Positions 42,501 through 51,697 of a DNA stretch of 64,000 nucleotides are shown here, one piece after another. The notes under the pieces are model-generated. The model did no database searches. It was not told the origin of the DNA and saw only the letters and a program-made list of their open reading frames with translations. Position 1 is the stretch's first letter. The number at the start of each line of letters is the position of its first letter. The stretch covers positions 51,729,730-51,793,729 of the forward strand of contig OZ034968.1 in assembly GCA_964030785.1 (NCBI GenBank), written 5' to 3'. A program made the translations under genes and the position numbers. The stretch comes from Siderastrea siderea (Eukaryota > Cnidaria > Anthozoa > Scleractinia > Rhizangiidae).

Positions 42501-44255
42501 TTCAGGGTCTCAATCTCAAACCAAAATAGCAGTGTTGTAGACAAACAGAATAACCATCTTGGGCAGAGGAGTGCACAGAGTGCACAGAATCTGAAGCATT
42601 GCCCCTGCAAAAGGATAACAGCTCTTTGCTGATCAAATGGTGTTTCTTCTTCATCCGCCCGCCATCTTTAGGTAGAAGGAATTCATTATATTTCGGTGGG
42701 ACACAAATCATGGTGTCACAGAATAATGCCCAGACCCTGACCGTAAAAACGGTTACTGAGTGTCATGCCAATTAGACGTCATCATCTCACAATTCCATGT
42801 TTGAATTATCAAGAAGACCTTGACATCGAGCATTGTTTTATCAGTCACTTCACCCCATTTCAAAAGTCATACATGTAGTTTCCTTGGCTTCTTCTCATCC
42901 CAAAGTGAATGGGAGCTAGTAATATTCAGGGTAATGACTACCCAAAAGCCACAGTTTCACTTTGTTTTCCCTTGAGAGTGGATCAGAAGCATTTGGTTTT
43001 TGGCCTTTTTCCTTTTCCCTTAACCCTATTTAGCCTAGGGGGGGGGGCACATTGTGCCCGTGCTGACTTTAATGAGCTGGCTGAATAATCACCAAATCTC
43101 ATGACTTTTCCTAAAACTTATCAGAGAATATTTTCCTGTGTCAATGAAGTGTCTATGATGATTGACGTTTCCATAGCAACCGTCTTCTATTTTTCGTTTT
43201 TCAGTCTTTTTTTTCCAGTTTTTACTCTTAGTTTGTAAGAAAGAAAATATCCTTTGCTTTGTTGTGCTCATTTTGATTAAGTATGTTTCCTAGAACAAAT
43301 TGATATATTTTTTGATGTCGTCATTGAAACATTACGGTACTCAAGTTTAATCAAAATGGTTACAAAATGGTTACAAGGTCAAAAGCCTGGAAGCTGCCAA
43401 AGTGAAGTTTCCCTCACTGACATTAAGTGCGTCTCTTACACAATCTTCATTCTTAGCGAATAAGGCCTGAGCTGTGCAACAGTAGCATGAACCTACCGTA
43501 GATGAATACAAAGAGTGCCTTGATCCTGTATTATCATTGTAAACATCCCATACTGTAAAAGTTCTCTTAAGCCCTGCTCTATATAATGAGCCCCCATTTG
43601 AGAAGTCAGATTTGGTAACAAGCCCCCCAACTCTAGATCCATTAAGCTCACCCACCTCAAGAAGTCAGAATTAAAATGCTAAGTAGTAAAGAAGGACGCA
43701 ACATTTACACTTTATTTTCAATCAGGCCAATGAAATGACGTTTCAGCAATATTAAAAGTTGGTCTTTAATTTCCAGAGGTGTCTTTGAATTAATAGTGGG
43801 GTGGATACGTGCATGAATTGTGCGACTTTTGGTTAAAAGCATGAAACTTGGCAGAAAAGTATAACTTCCTGTGCCTATGAAATGTAGATATTGAGCCATC
43901 CTAAAATATTATGGGTTGCTAAGATACAATGTTGCCCTAGAGTTGACAGGTCTCCCAACCTTATTCAACGACAAGGAAGCTATTGCTGCCAACCTGTTTG
44001 GTGAGATCTGCGCAAACCCAGCACACAGTCTCCACAAATTACTTCCTGGTATATGTACATCCACATATCCCCTAAGAAACCAGAGGACTTTTATCGCACC
44101 GAGATGCAAAACGGAAAGATGTAAGAACAGTTTGTACAAAGTCATTTGTATAATTCATAATTCGATTTAGAGTGGTTTTTATTCTAATTTTAATACAGTC
44201 ACAATACATAGTTTTATAATCTTTAGACTTTTCCCCTTTTTAGCTGTTGTAACTC
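42501..44255. other. Intergenic, possible BEL/Pao debris
   Basis: A minus-strand frame at 42,502-42,711 may be more retrotransposon sequence but has no clear motif. Otherwise I see nothing. Confidence 0.4.
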
Positions 44256-44259
44256 TTAA

Positions 44260-44801
44260 CCCATTGACACCTGGCAAGCTTCGAAAAAATGGTACTTTCA
44301 AGCACCAAATGGCCTTTTTTAGCCCTGTTTGATCCAATTTTGTCCCAATCCTCGCGAAAAGTGCTTTCTAGCATGAACCATTGGCGTTTCTTTTGGTTTC
44401 AGGACGTTTTCTAGCATTTTGAGTACGGGCATGCCCACAAGTCAAACTTAAAATTTGCTTTTTGTTGTCGAGTTAGCCACATGACCATGGTTTCTGGTGA
44501 TGAGAAAAGTTTGGCATCAAAGCTCATTTGAAAAGGAAAGAGTTGGCCAAAAGTAGCAGTCGGTGGGAAGGCCATGATTTTCTTGTGTTTTTGTGGTAAA
44601 CGTTCCTTGGTTTCCTGGCTGTCACTCAGGTTTACTTCATCCGATCATTGTCCTTCAGGCATCATTTACAAGATCTTTCTGCATTACATCGACTGACTGT
44701 CAAAGCTTTTCAGGATCACTTTAACTGATGACGTCAGAAGTGGAACAAGATGCCTGCTCGTTCAAGGGCACATAATTTTGGGTGCAACGGGCGTCGTTGG
44801 G
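44260..44801. mobile_element. Possible TTAA-flanked MITE
   Basis: CCCATTGACACC after TTAA (44,256-44,259) is partly complementary to GGCGTCGTTGGG before TTAA (44,802-44,805), 9 of 12 positions. The left end equals the orphan motif at 36,694. Termini are weak, so this is tentative. Confidence 0.35.
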
Positions 44802-44805
44802 TTAA

Positions 44806-45414
44806 CGTAATTGAGCCTTTGGCTGCAAGTTATAAGCAAATAAAGCACCTATATATGTATCTATTGTGGGTGTTCAAAATGGCCGTCATTTAGAGCCGGA
44901 AGTAGAAAATTTCAAACCGGAAGTGGACTTTATTTACATTTTTCGTTATGTTGAATAAATTTTTTCGACAATCGACAGTCTAGGGAACTGTAAAAGCATA
45001 TGGCTGTGCTTTCACAATGCTTGTTGTATCCCTTAATATTCCTGCAGGTGTTTTGTTTACTGACTCAGTTAAGCAACTTTAACATCATAGGTGTTTTCAT
45101 GAGTAAGTAAACTGATATTTCATCAAAGTAATTAGACTGTCCCAATAAAAACAAAAAGGATATGTCAGGAAGTGCAGACAAAGCTCGTATGTATATCCTT
45201 CTTTACATCAGTGTGTTTATGCTCTTGGTTTTCATCCAATGGAGGAACTGATTTCAACAATGGCTGAGATTGCTCGCAATTAGAAGCAGGAGGAGAAGAA
45301 CAGAGGCATATTTTTCTCAATTACAGAGAAAATGTTGTCATTGGAAGATTGTGTGATTTGCGTGGGTTCTTGAAAGGCCACAATTCTTGTTCAAGCATAT
45401 GGTTTTAAACCAGT
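44806..45414. other. 5' region of the second Harbinger copy
   Basis: Contains decayed N-terminal coding traces just before the transposase frame (for example an ATG-headed MAEIARN segment near 45,260 followed by stops). No intact feature. Confidence 0.4.
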
Positions 45415-46433
45415 ATGAAAACAACATCTGGCGGGAAACGTTTCCAGATCTCGAGGCAGAGATTTCGGTTTGTTTGTGATTTGGTTAGGCCACATCTAGT
45501 AAGACAAGATGCAAACATGCAAGGAGCGATTCTGGTGGAGAAGAGAGTAGCTGTTGCTCTATGGTGCCTCGCAACTGGAAATTCGTACCAGACCATGGGA
45601 ATTGTTTTTGGAGTTGGAAGATGCACTGCAATAAATTTAAAAGACAAATTTTGCTTAGCACTTCTGATAAGCGCTAAGAAATTTATCAAGTTCCCAAAAG
45701 GGGAAGTTGACACGAGAAGAGCAGTTCATATACCGATTGTTGTGTCAAATACTGATTCTAAAGACTATTATAATGGGAAACAGTTCCATGACATGGTTTT
45801 ACAAGGTGTAGCTGATGCAGAAGAACGTTTTATAGATGTGTAAGATTTGTAAGACAGAGCATTTTGAAAACTCTTTAATTAATAGACTTAGTTTTAATTA
45901 CAATTTAGTGGTTAATAATTAATTTATATGTACTATATATTTTCCCTGCGCATTCTTACATAACTTTCTTTTTTACCTTTTTTATACTGATCTAACACTT
46001 GAGATGTATTATTGTCAGTGAAAGAAAGATTATTATTATTACTATTACTATGTGAGTACTGGTTTTTCAGGAAGTATCCATGATGCAAGAGTTCTGTGCA
46101 TGAGTTCACTAGTCAACGAAGTGGAAGATAGCAAAATACTAGTGTCTCCAGTTATTCATACTGGAACCGGTGTAGAAATAAAGCCCCTTCTAGTAGCTTA
46201 TCCTGCGTACAAGCTTACTAGTTGGTGTGTGAAGCCCTATCCTGAAACAACAGCAATCACCCCTGGACAAATAGATGTCAACAAAACGTTACAGAGCACT
46301 AGGATGGTAGTAGAACAGGCATTTGGAATGTTGAAGAGGAGTTGGCATTGTCTATTACTCAAACTTGATGAATCCATAGACAAAATACCCCAGACAGTTA
46401 TAACTTGTATTTAATTGCACAACATCTGCATAG
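45415..46433 (+). pseudogene. PIF/Harbinger transposase, catalytically dead
   Basis: A second DDE_Tnp_4 copy. The helical N-terminal part (FRFVCDLVRPHL, ILVEKRVAVALWCLATG) is followed by IKFPKGEVDTRRA. It then jumps to SKDYYNGKQFHDMVLQGVAD, so about 20 residues including the first catalytic Asp (the IDGT region) are deleted. A 209-bp insertion splits the frame after FIDV; coding resumes with STGFSGSIHDARV. The second Asp position reads VAYPAY, with Tyr replacing Asp. The Glu region (MVVEQAFGMLKRSW) remains. TAA at 46,412-46,414 precedes LHNIC. It lacks two of three catalytic residues and is diverged from the copy at 8.9-10.1 kb. Confidence 0.85.
45841..46049. mobile_element. 209-bp insertion with 5-bp TSD in Harbinger gene
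   Basis: ATGTG occurs directly before (45,836-45,840) and directly after (46,050-46,054) this segment. Removing the segment plus one ATGTG gives an in-frame D-V-S-T-G junction, as in the other Harbinger copy (V-S-T-G). The insert ends in a TTATTATTATTACTATTACT tail. This fits a short SINE or truncated LINE. An intron reading (GTAAGA to GAG) would drop the conserved Ser and lacks a pyrimidine tract. Confidence 0.7.
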
Positions 46434-47113
46434 ATGTTCACGATGGGATGGATGTGGACCGACATGATGATGGACCAAATCACCTCCCCCGCTCCCAGAT
46501 TAAGATGTGAACCAACCATGAAGGTGCACGGCTAAGGAACATGATATGATGAAGGACGCTTTTGTTTAAATACTGTGGCTATCTAGTGAACAACGTAACC
46601 AACAAATGGTACTTGAAATTATGTTGTAGTCAAACAAACGTGGGCTAACTTCAAACACATTTTGACAAAAAAAATGCACTGTTATGTACTATAGCCATTT
46701 CCTTTTGCCGTTTTGTTTGGGTCATTTTAAATAAATTTTACATGCCTGCTATAACAAACATTTGCACATCACCATGATTAAATGATTTGAATGATTTAAT
46801 GTAAATTTGCAATAAAAGTTTGAAACCAAAAATTGAGCTAATAACGTGCAAATTTCTTACATTGTACACATGTTTTTCATGATTTTCTGGAATAATTGGC
46901 ATTTCTCAGCACACAACTACAACAGTTTGTCATTGTATTACTGACGACGAAACTTTTAAAATATTGAAAAGCTTATATGAAAGTGTCGTCTGTGAATTTA
47001 AAGTAAAGTTTAATTTTATCCCGAGGCTCTCTTTAAAATCTTCGCCACTTCCTTTACCACATTGAAGATCACATGCTGGCTATTCATCTCTTTCTCGCCC
47101 TCCTTTCCACAAG
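46434..47113. other. 3' region of Harbinger copy, no gene
   Basis: AT-rich and non-coding, likely the spacer between the transposase and the Myb-like remnant. Confidence 0.4.
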
Positions 47114-47420
47114 TCATTCGAAAAATTTGTGATCTCGCCTTTGACTTCCGTTCAGGAATGCAAAATACTTGCTGCTGGAGCTCTGGCCGGACTCCTCTTT
47201 TTTCTTAGCCCTTTTAATGGGAGGTGGAGGTGGCTTTGAAGACGCAGAGGTACCAGCCAATACTTTCTTTTTTTTTGCTGCCAGATTTGTGCTTGAAAAA
47301 CAGACAATCCCAAAATGTTGTGGTCTTTGACCCACTTGTATTCGTCCTCGAGGTTTTTAATTTTGGCCTTGCACCAGCTGTGTTTTCACGAGCAAAATTT
47401 TTAGTTGCTCAGCGTCTGAT
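47114..47420 (-). pseudogene. Myb/SANT-like remnant next to Harbinger copy
   Basis: The minus strand gives KAKIKNLEDEYKWVKDHN, resembling the third helix of Myb/SANT-like domains of Harbinger partner proteins. After a frame change it gives KKKKVLAGTSASSKPPPPP and KRAKKKEESGQSSSS. It faces the transposase tail-to-tail at about 0.7 kb, the two-gene layout of PIF/Harbinger elements. The first two helices are not readable. The assignment rests on one motif and context. Confidence 0.35.
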
Positions 47421-47689
47421 GACCGGAAAACCCGTGAAAACAGATGTGTCGTCTACTCGCTTAAAAGTTAATCGCAATAGAATTGTCATTAAATTTAAGC
47501 AACTGAAGAAGATGGCTTAAGCTAGTTGCTAATTAACATCAGCCAATAAGAACTCGTTTGCAGTCAAATATTTGAGAACCTGTGCGAAAATTGGACATGC
47601 TGGTTGGGGGGAGCCTAAACGATCGTGGCTGACCAATTTCCATGCATTTGGCACAAACAAAAAGAAAAGTTCCAAAAAGGGAAATAACA

Positions 47690-47694
47690 AATAA

Positions 47695-47750
<56 letters not shown>
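47690..47750. repeat. (TAA)n microsatellite
   Basis: About 20 units of TAA with one early interruption. It creates a poly-Leu frame on the minus strand that is not a gene. Confidence 0.9.
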
Positions 47751-47754
<4 letters not shown>

Positions 47755-48082
47755 CAAATGTTCGGAAAGGTTTACCTCGAAGGGAAAGTGTTCGTGCTAA
47801 AGGTTGTCTTCATTCTAGTTTAGAATCAGAACCATGTGTTTGAGCAAAACTGTGGCCGATGCAATTCTGCTTCTGCTACTTCGGGTAGCAAGCAACCCGA
47901 ACCTTTGCAAAGATGTTCTCCTCCTTCGATCCTGGAACAAGCGCGATAGCACACCACTGTAAACATGAGAATAATACATTTGCAAGCGTCCTCGTTTCCC
48001 CTCATCTTTCTAGTTATTCCGTGAACAACAAGGATCAAATGTCAAGAAAACGAATAAAGCTCTGTCGTGAAAACACGCAAAT
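47751..48082. other. Spacer left of the two-gene element
   Basis: No supportable gene; short frames on both strands only. Confidence 0.45.
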
Positions 48083-48084
48083 TA
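48083..48084. repeat. TA target duplication, left
   Basis: TA directly before the CAGTCGTGCC terminus; matched by TA at 54,769-54,770. Confidence 0.75.
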
Positions 48085-48260
48085 CAGTCGTGCCAAGAGA
48101 AGCGTACCCCCCAAGAGTACATTAATGAATCGATTATTTGAAAATTGAACCCGTTAGTCGATTCAATAATGCATTCACATTGAAAAGGCGCGGATCATTA
48201 TTCAAATCAAAAGTAGACTTCTGATTGGACTATGCGAAACAGAGAAGCGCCTTATATGGA
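48085..48260. repeat. Left terminal inverted repeat, 176 bp
   Basis: Matches the reverse complement of 54,593-54,768 at 173 of 176 positions by eye. It contains a run of six C, ATTGG at 48,224-48,228 and CCTTATATGG at 48,250-48,259. Confidence 0.88.
48224..48259 (+). promoter_or_regulatory. CCAAT- and CArG-type boxes in left TIR
   Basis: ATTGG (reverse CCAAT box) at 48,224 and CCTTATATGG, a perfect CC(A/T)6GG serum-response-type box, at 48,250. They lie 20-60 bp upstream of AAAATGGCGGC, which is both the likely start codon and a YY1-like motif. Promoter activity is inferred. Confidence 0.4.
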
Positions 48261-48279
48261 AAATACAGTTACTTTCAAA

Positions 48280-49308
48280 ATGGCGGCAAGGAACCAGCAC
48301 GGCCGTATTTACGAGCCCGGAAAACCTCTTTCCGAACAATTCAGAGGGGAAATTCTTGACATGTACAACCGTGGAATTTCCAAAAAGCAGATTTCACGTG
48401 ATTTGCAGGTTACAGCGCGTACTGTCAGAAAGATAATTCGCCATTGTCAACGGTATGGAACTTTGACTACTTTTTCTCATCCCGGACGTGAGCCAAGTAA
48501 AGTAACAGATGATGTTTTACAATGCATAGAAATTTGGAAGCTTCAAAAGCCAACAACTTATGCTCGTGAAATACAAAATAAGCTTCTCCTTGAAGGAATT
48601 TGTCATGGGTTATCTTTACCGTCTGTGTCATCGATAAATCATAGTCTTCGTGGCAAGTTAGGAATGACTCGGAAAAAAATTTGCCAAATACCAACAGAAC
48701 AGTTGAAGAATATGCAGAAAGTTGATGATTATCTTCACATCACCCAGAGATTGAGTCCCGCCACACTACACTTTTTTGATGAAGCCTCAGTCATCAAAAC
48801 AACTTCTAATCGCCTGTATGGAAGCAGTTATAGAGGCTTCAAGGTGGTGGAGGTACAAAGGTACGCATCGAATGCAACTTACACGGTGAACCTTTTACAC
48901 AGTGTTTTCGGTGTTGACTACTACAATATTATTCCAGGTGCCTCAAATGGTGAGGAACTGATAGCCTTTTTTGATTATGCACTTGAATGTAAAAGGGACA
49001 ATGGTCTTCCGGTCTTTCTCGAAGGAGACACATTGATAATGGACAACTGTGGTTTTCATCACAGTAGAATTACTGAAACGACACTCAGAACAATGCTTGG
49101 TACAAGAGGAGTCACATTACTATTCCAACCTCCATATTCACCACACTTTAATACTTGTGAATATTGTTTTCATCAGATGAAAGAGGGACTGAGACAAGAT
49201 GAGTACTATTCACAGGAGTGTACAGAAATGGCAATAATGGATTCCTTAAACAGCATCACAGCTACACAGTCTGTGAACTATTTCAGGCACTGTGGTTACA
49301 TATACTAG
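48280..49308 (+). CDS. IS630/Tc1-like DDE transposase
   Basis: Cuts and pastes the surrounding TA-flanked element. I chose the ATG at 48,280 (AAAATGGCGG, strong context), giving 342 residues. An in-frame ATG at 48,232 inside the terminal repeat would add 16. Residues about 15-75 form a helix-turn-helix (SEQFRGEILDMYNRGISKKQ, SRDLQVTARTVRKIIRHC), followed by a second HTH-like region. The catalytic core shows FFDEAS (first Asp), IMDNCGFHHS (second Asp) and PPYSPHFNTCEYCF (Glu). The second Asp and Glu are separated by 38 residues (DD38E), wider than DD34E of Tc1. No stop or frameshift; it looks functional. Introns are absent. Confidence 0.88.
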   Translation: MAARNQHGRIYEPGKPLSEQFRGEILDMYNRGISKKQISRDLQVTARTVRKIIRHCQRYGTLTTFSHPGREPSKVTDDVLQCIEIWKLQKPTTYAREIQNKLLLEGICHGLSLPSVSSINHSLRGKLGMTRKKICQIPTEQLKNMQKVDDYLHITQRLSPATLHFFDEASVIKTTSNRLYGSSYRGFKVVEVQRYASNATYTVNLLHSVFGVDYYNIIPGASNGEELIAFFDYALECKRDNGLPVFLEGDTLIMDNCGFHHSRITETTLRTMLGTRGVTLLFQPPYSPHFNTCEYCFHQMKEGLRQDEYYSQECTEMAIMDSLNSITATQSVNYFRHCGYIY

Positions 49309-49409
49309 CTATAGATGCATTATCTAACTTGGATATTCTTCTTGTCTTAACATAATGTCATAATTCCATATTGTCTTTGAAAAGCCCCCTTGGGGAAAGA
49401 TAATAAAGG

Positions 49410-49443
49410 ATGTATGTATGTATGTGTGTATGTATGTATGTAT
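49410..49443. repeat. (GTAT)n microsatellite
   Basis: Eight GTAT-type units with one GTGT variant, about 100 bp after the transposase stop. Confidence 0.85.
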
Positions 49444-50694
49444 AATGCATCAGTCATTTCCAGCAGCACTACTCCCCCCCAACACACACACACAGGGGTC
49501 AACCCCCAGTAAATGTACTGTGCCTTGACAGGGACAAACAAACTGTTCAAATATGATGCAGTACAAAAATTTTGCCCGATAAACTCATCACTGGAAGGAA
49601 GGATAGTGCTGCGAGGTGAAATCACATGACCGTGATGTCAAATGCCCTGGGGTAGACAAATCGTGGCTAAAATAGGAGATCAGGGCCCCACTAATGCTTG
49701 GGGGATGGGTTGTACTGGAAATGACTAGCCTGCATAACTGGTGTCATCGAGGCAAGGGGGTAATTTTTCTGACCCACAAGAAGAGCTAGTCGCAAGCAAG
49801 CAGTGTACAGGAAAATTGATAGCGTTCTAGCAGGCTCCTAGTGATATAAGGATGCATGAAGGAGGAAGGCTGCAAGAGCCCTAGCTACTCCCCTTTGTGA
49901 AACTGCTGATTGTTGAAAGGCACAGCCTTGCCTTTCTCTGTCAAGTTGCACTTTAAACATATGCAACAACCAATTTTAGAAATTACAGTTTTGAATTACT
50001 AGGTATTCTGTCTCCAGACTTGAAAGATCCATGTACTTTGAAAACCCTTAACTTAAAACTTAAAAAATTCCCACTCCTTTAATTGTCAAAGCAAGATAAG
50101 TATAAATCAGCTAAAACAACAGAAATATTTTTCATTGTGATTATCAGACCTAATATGCCTATTGTTTTGAAAACATGGTTGTTTTGTAGCATACCCTTGA
50201 AAACTACTTCAGCCTTACATGTTCAGCATAAAAAAGTGTGTAATCTTTGATAATAAAAAAACAACAATTTTTGGAAGGAGCTCTTTGTTTCAATTTGAGG
50301 CTGAAACACAGCATAATAAATTCTCAATACAGAGCTCTCTAATTTTGCACTGGTTCTCAACTAAAAAGAACCAGTGCAAATTTAGAATGATTTGTATGAA
50401 GACAGTTGAACCCAAAAGTGATCCTTACTCAAAATCCAAAATAGTTTCTTTTACACAAGTTTGGAAGGAATATCTTTTTTTCAGTTTCTTAATGAGCAGG
50501 GGCAAACAGTAGGCGGAAGTGGGAATACTCAGTTGTTGTGAGGGTAATCTGGATGCTTTAGGGAGTGTAGTGTAAGGCAGTGATAGTATTTTGTCATAAA
50601 CAAATCAACCAAGTTTATTTGTAACTCATCTTTCAGAAACAAACAACTTAGATACAAGGTAAAGAGAGGCAAATATGAACAAGTTTACTCACCA

Positions 50695-50909
50695 GGGCCC
50701 AGTTGTTCAAAGCAGGGTTAGGCTAACCCCGGGTGAAATGATGAAAACCATTTTATAGCTTGCATGGTGTAAATTATCAAGTAAGTTATCTTTGCCTTTG
50801 GCTGCTTACAAACTGTACTGTAAAAAAGCACTGCAAATGCTTTACAATAAAAACAGAAACCTTGGTTAATTTTTTACCACATGCTAGTTACTTCTGAACA
50901 ACTGGGCCC
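50695..50909. mobile_element. MITE with GGGCCCAGTTGTTCA termini
   Basis: GGGCCCAGTTGTTCA at the left and TGAACAACTGGGCCC at the right are perfect 15-bp inverted repeats around a 215-bp unit. An internal palindrome GGGTTAGGCTAACCC lies near the left end. ACC is a possible 3-bp flank. Non-coding. It is nested in the two-gene element, downstream of the minus-strand gene. Confidence 0.75.
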
Positions 50910-51697
50910 CACCCAGTATTTTAAAAGGCTGTCAGTTAACTCCAACAAAGTAACAAAACTTGTGTATCCATTGGCCACTTACATTCATGGTGTGAAATGT
51001 CATGTACTGATGTACAGCTACCAAATGCAATGCTTGTTTTTTAAAATGTAACAGTTATTCTAACACAACTTGCAACATGATCTGCATCCCAACTGCACTG
51101 TTTTTTTTTTCCTTTTTCATGCTCTTTACCCTCAAAGTACTAAAAAGCACTGGTGAAAACTCTATCCTACACCTAAGAATGAGGGCAGGCCCAGGGTAAA
51201 ACCATGTAAATTTATGCTTGTAAGAAACCATGCTACACCTTTTGAAATTACATGCAAACCTTGGCTGCAGTTTGCAAGGGGTACACATTTGTTTCCAGAC
51301 CGTATCATCATTTTAAGGACTAAACTTTAGCAAAGTATAAACTGCTGTGCTCATATGTTAGCAAAATATAAACACAGCGTTGACAAGAGAGGCACCATAA
51401 TTCCCCTTTTAAGCCACCCTAGCCCCTAGCCTCTCAACTAATCTAACAATTTTTAACAAGAAATTGATAACTTGGGCCCTCTCGCTTTTTTTTTCTTCAC
51501 AATAAAAGCAATAACAATGGTGCTTTTTTCCTGAACCCAACCTGGCAAAAGTCATGCCATAACTTTCAGAGTACTTGCAATTTCCTATTTAGTTGTAGAA
51601 TAATCTCGCTTTTCTTGTTTCCAATTATCCTGCAATGTTGTAGTTGTTTATGACTAAACTAATCTACTCTGTAACTTAAACCACATTCACAGCAGGC

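Larger units (their letters stand above)
49309..51697. other. Non-coding middle of the two-gene element
   Basis: Between the convergent genes. It holds a (GTAT)n stretch at 49,410-49,443, a C-run and CA-run near 49,475-49,493, and a MITE at 50,695-50,909. The plus-strand frame at 50,219-50,512 (97 codons) has no motif. Parts are probably 3' untranslated sequence of both genes. Confidence 0.5.

Noticed and set aside
45840..46056. Intron in the second Harbinger transposase (GTAAGA to GTGAG)
   Set aside because: Splicing would remove a conserved Ser and there is no pyrimidine tract; a 5-bp ATGTG duplication and a TTATTA tail fit an insertion better.
47539..47757. Poly-Leu frame on the minus strand
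   Set aside because: It is the translation of the (TAA)n microsatellite.
50219..50512. 97-codon plus-strand frame in the two-gene element
   Set aside because: No motif, AT-rich composition and no splice or start context linking it to the transposase.
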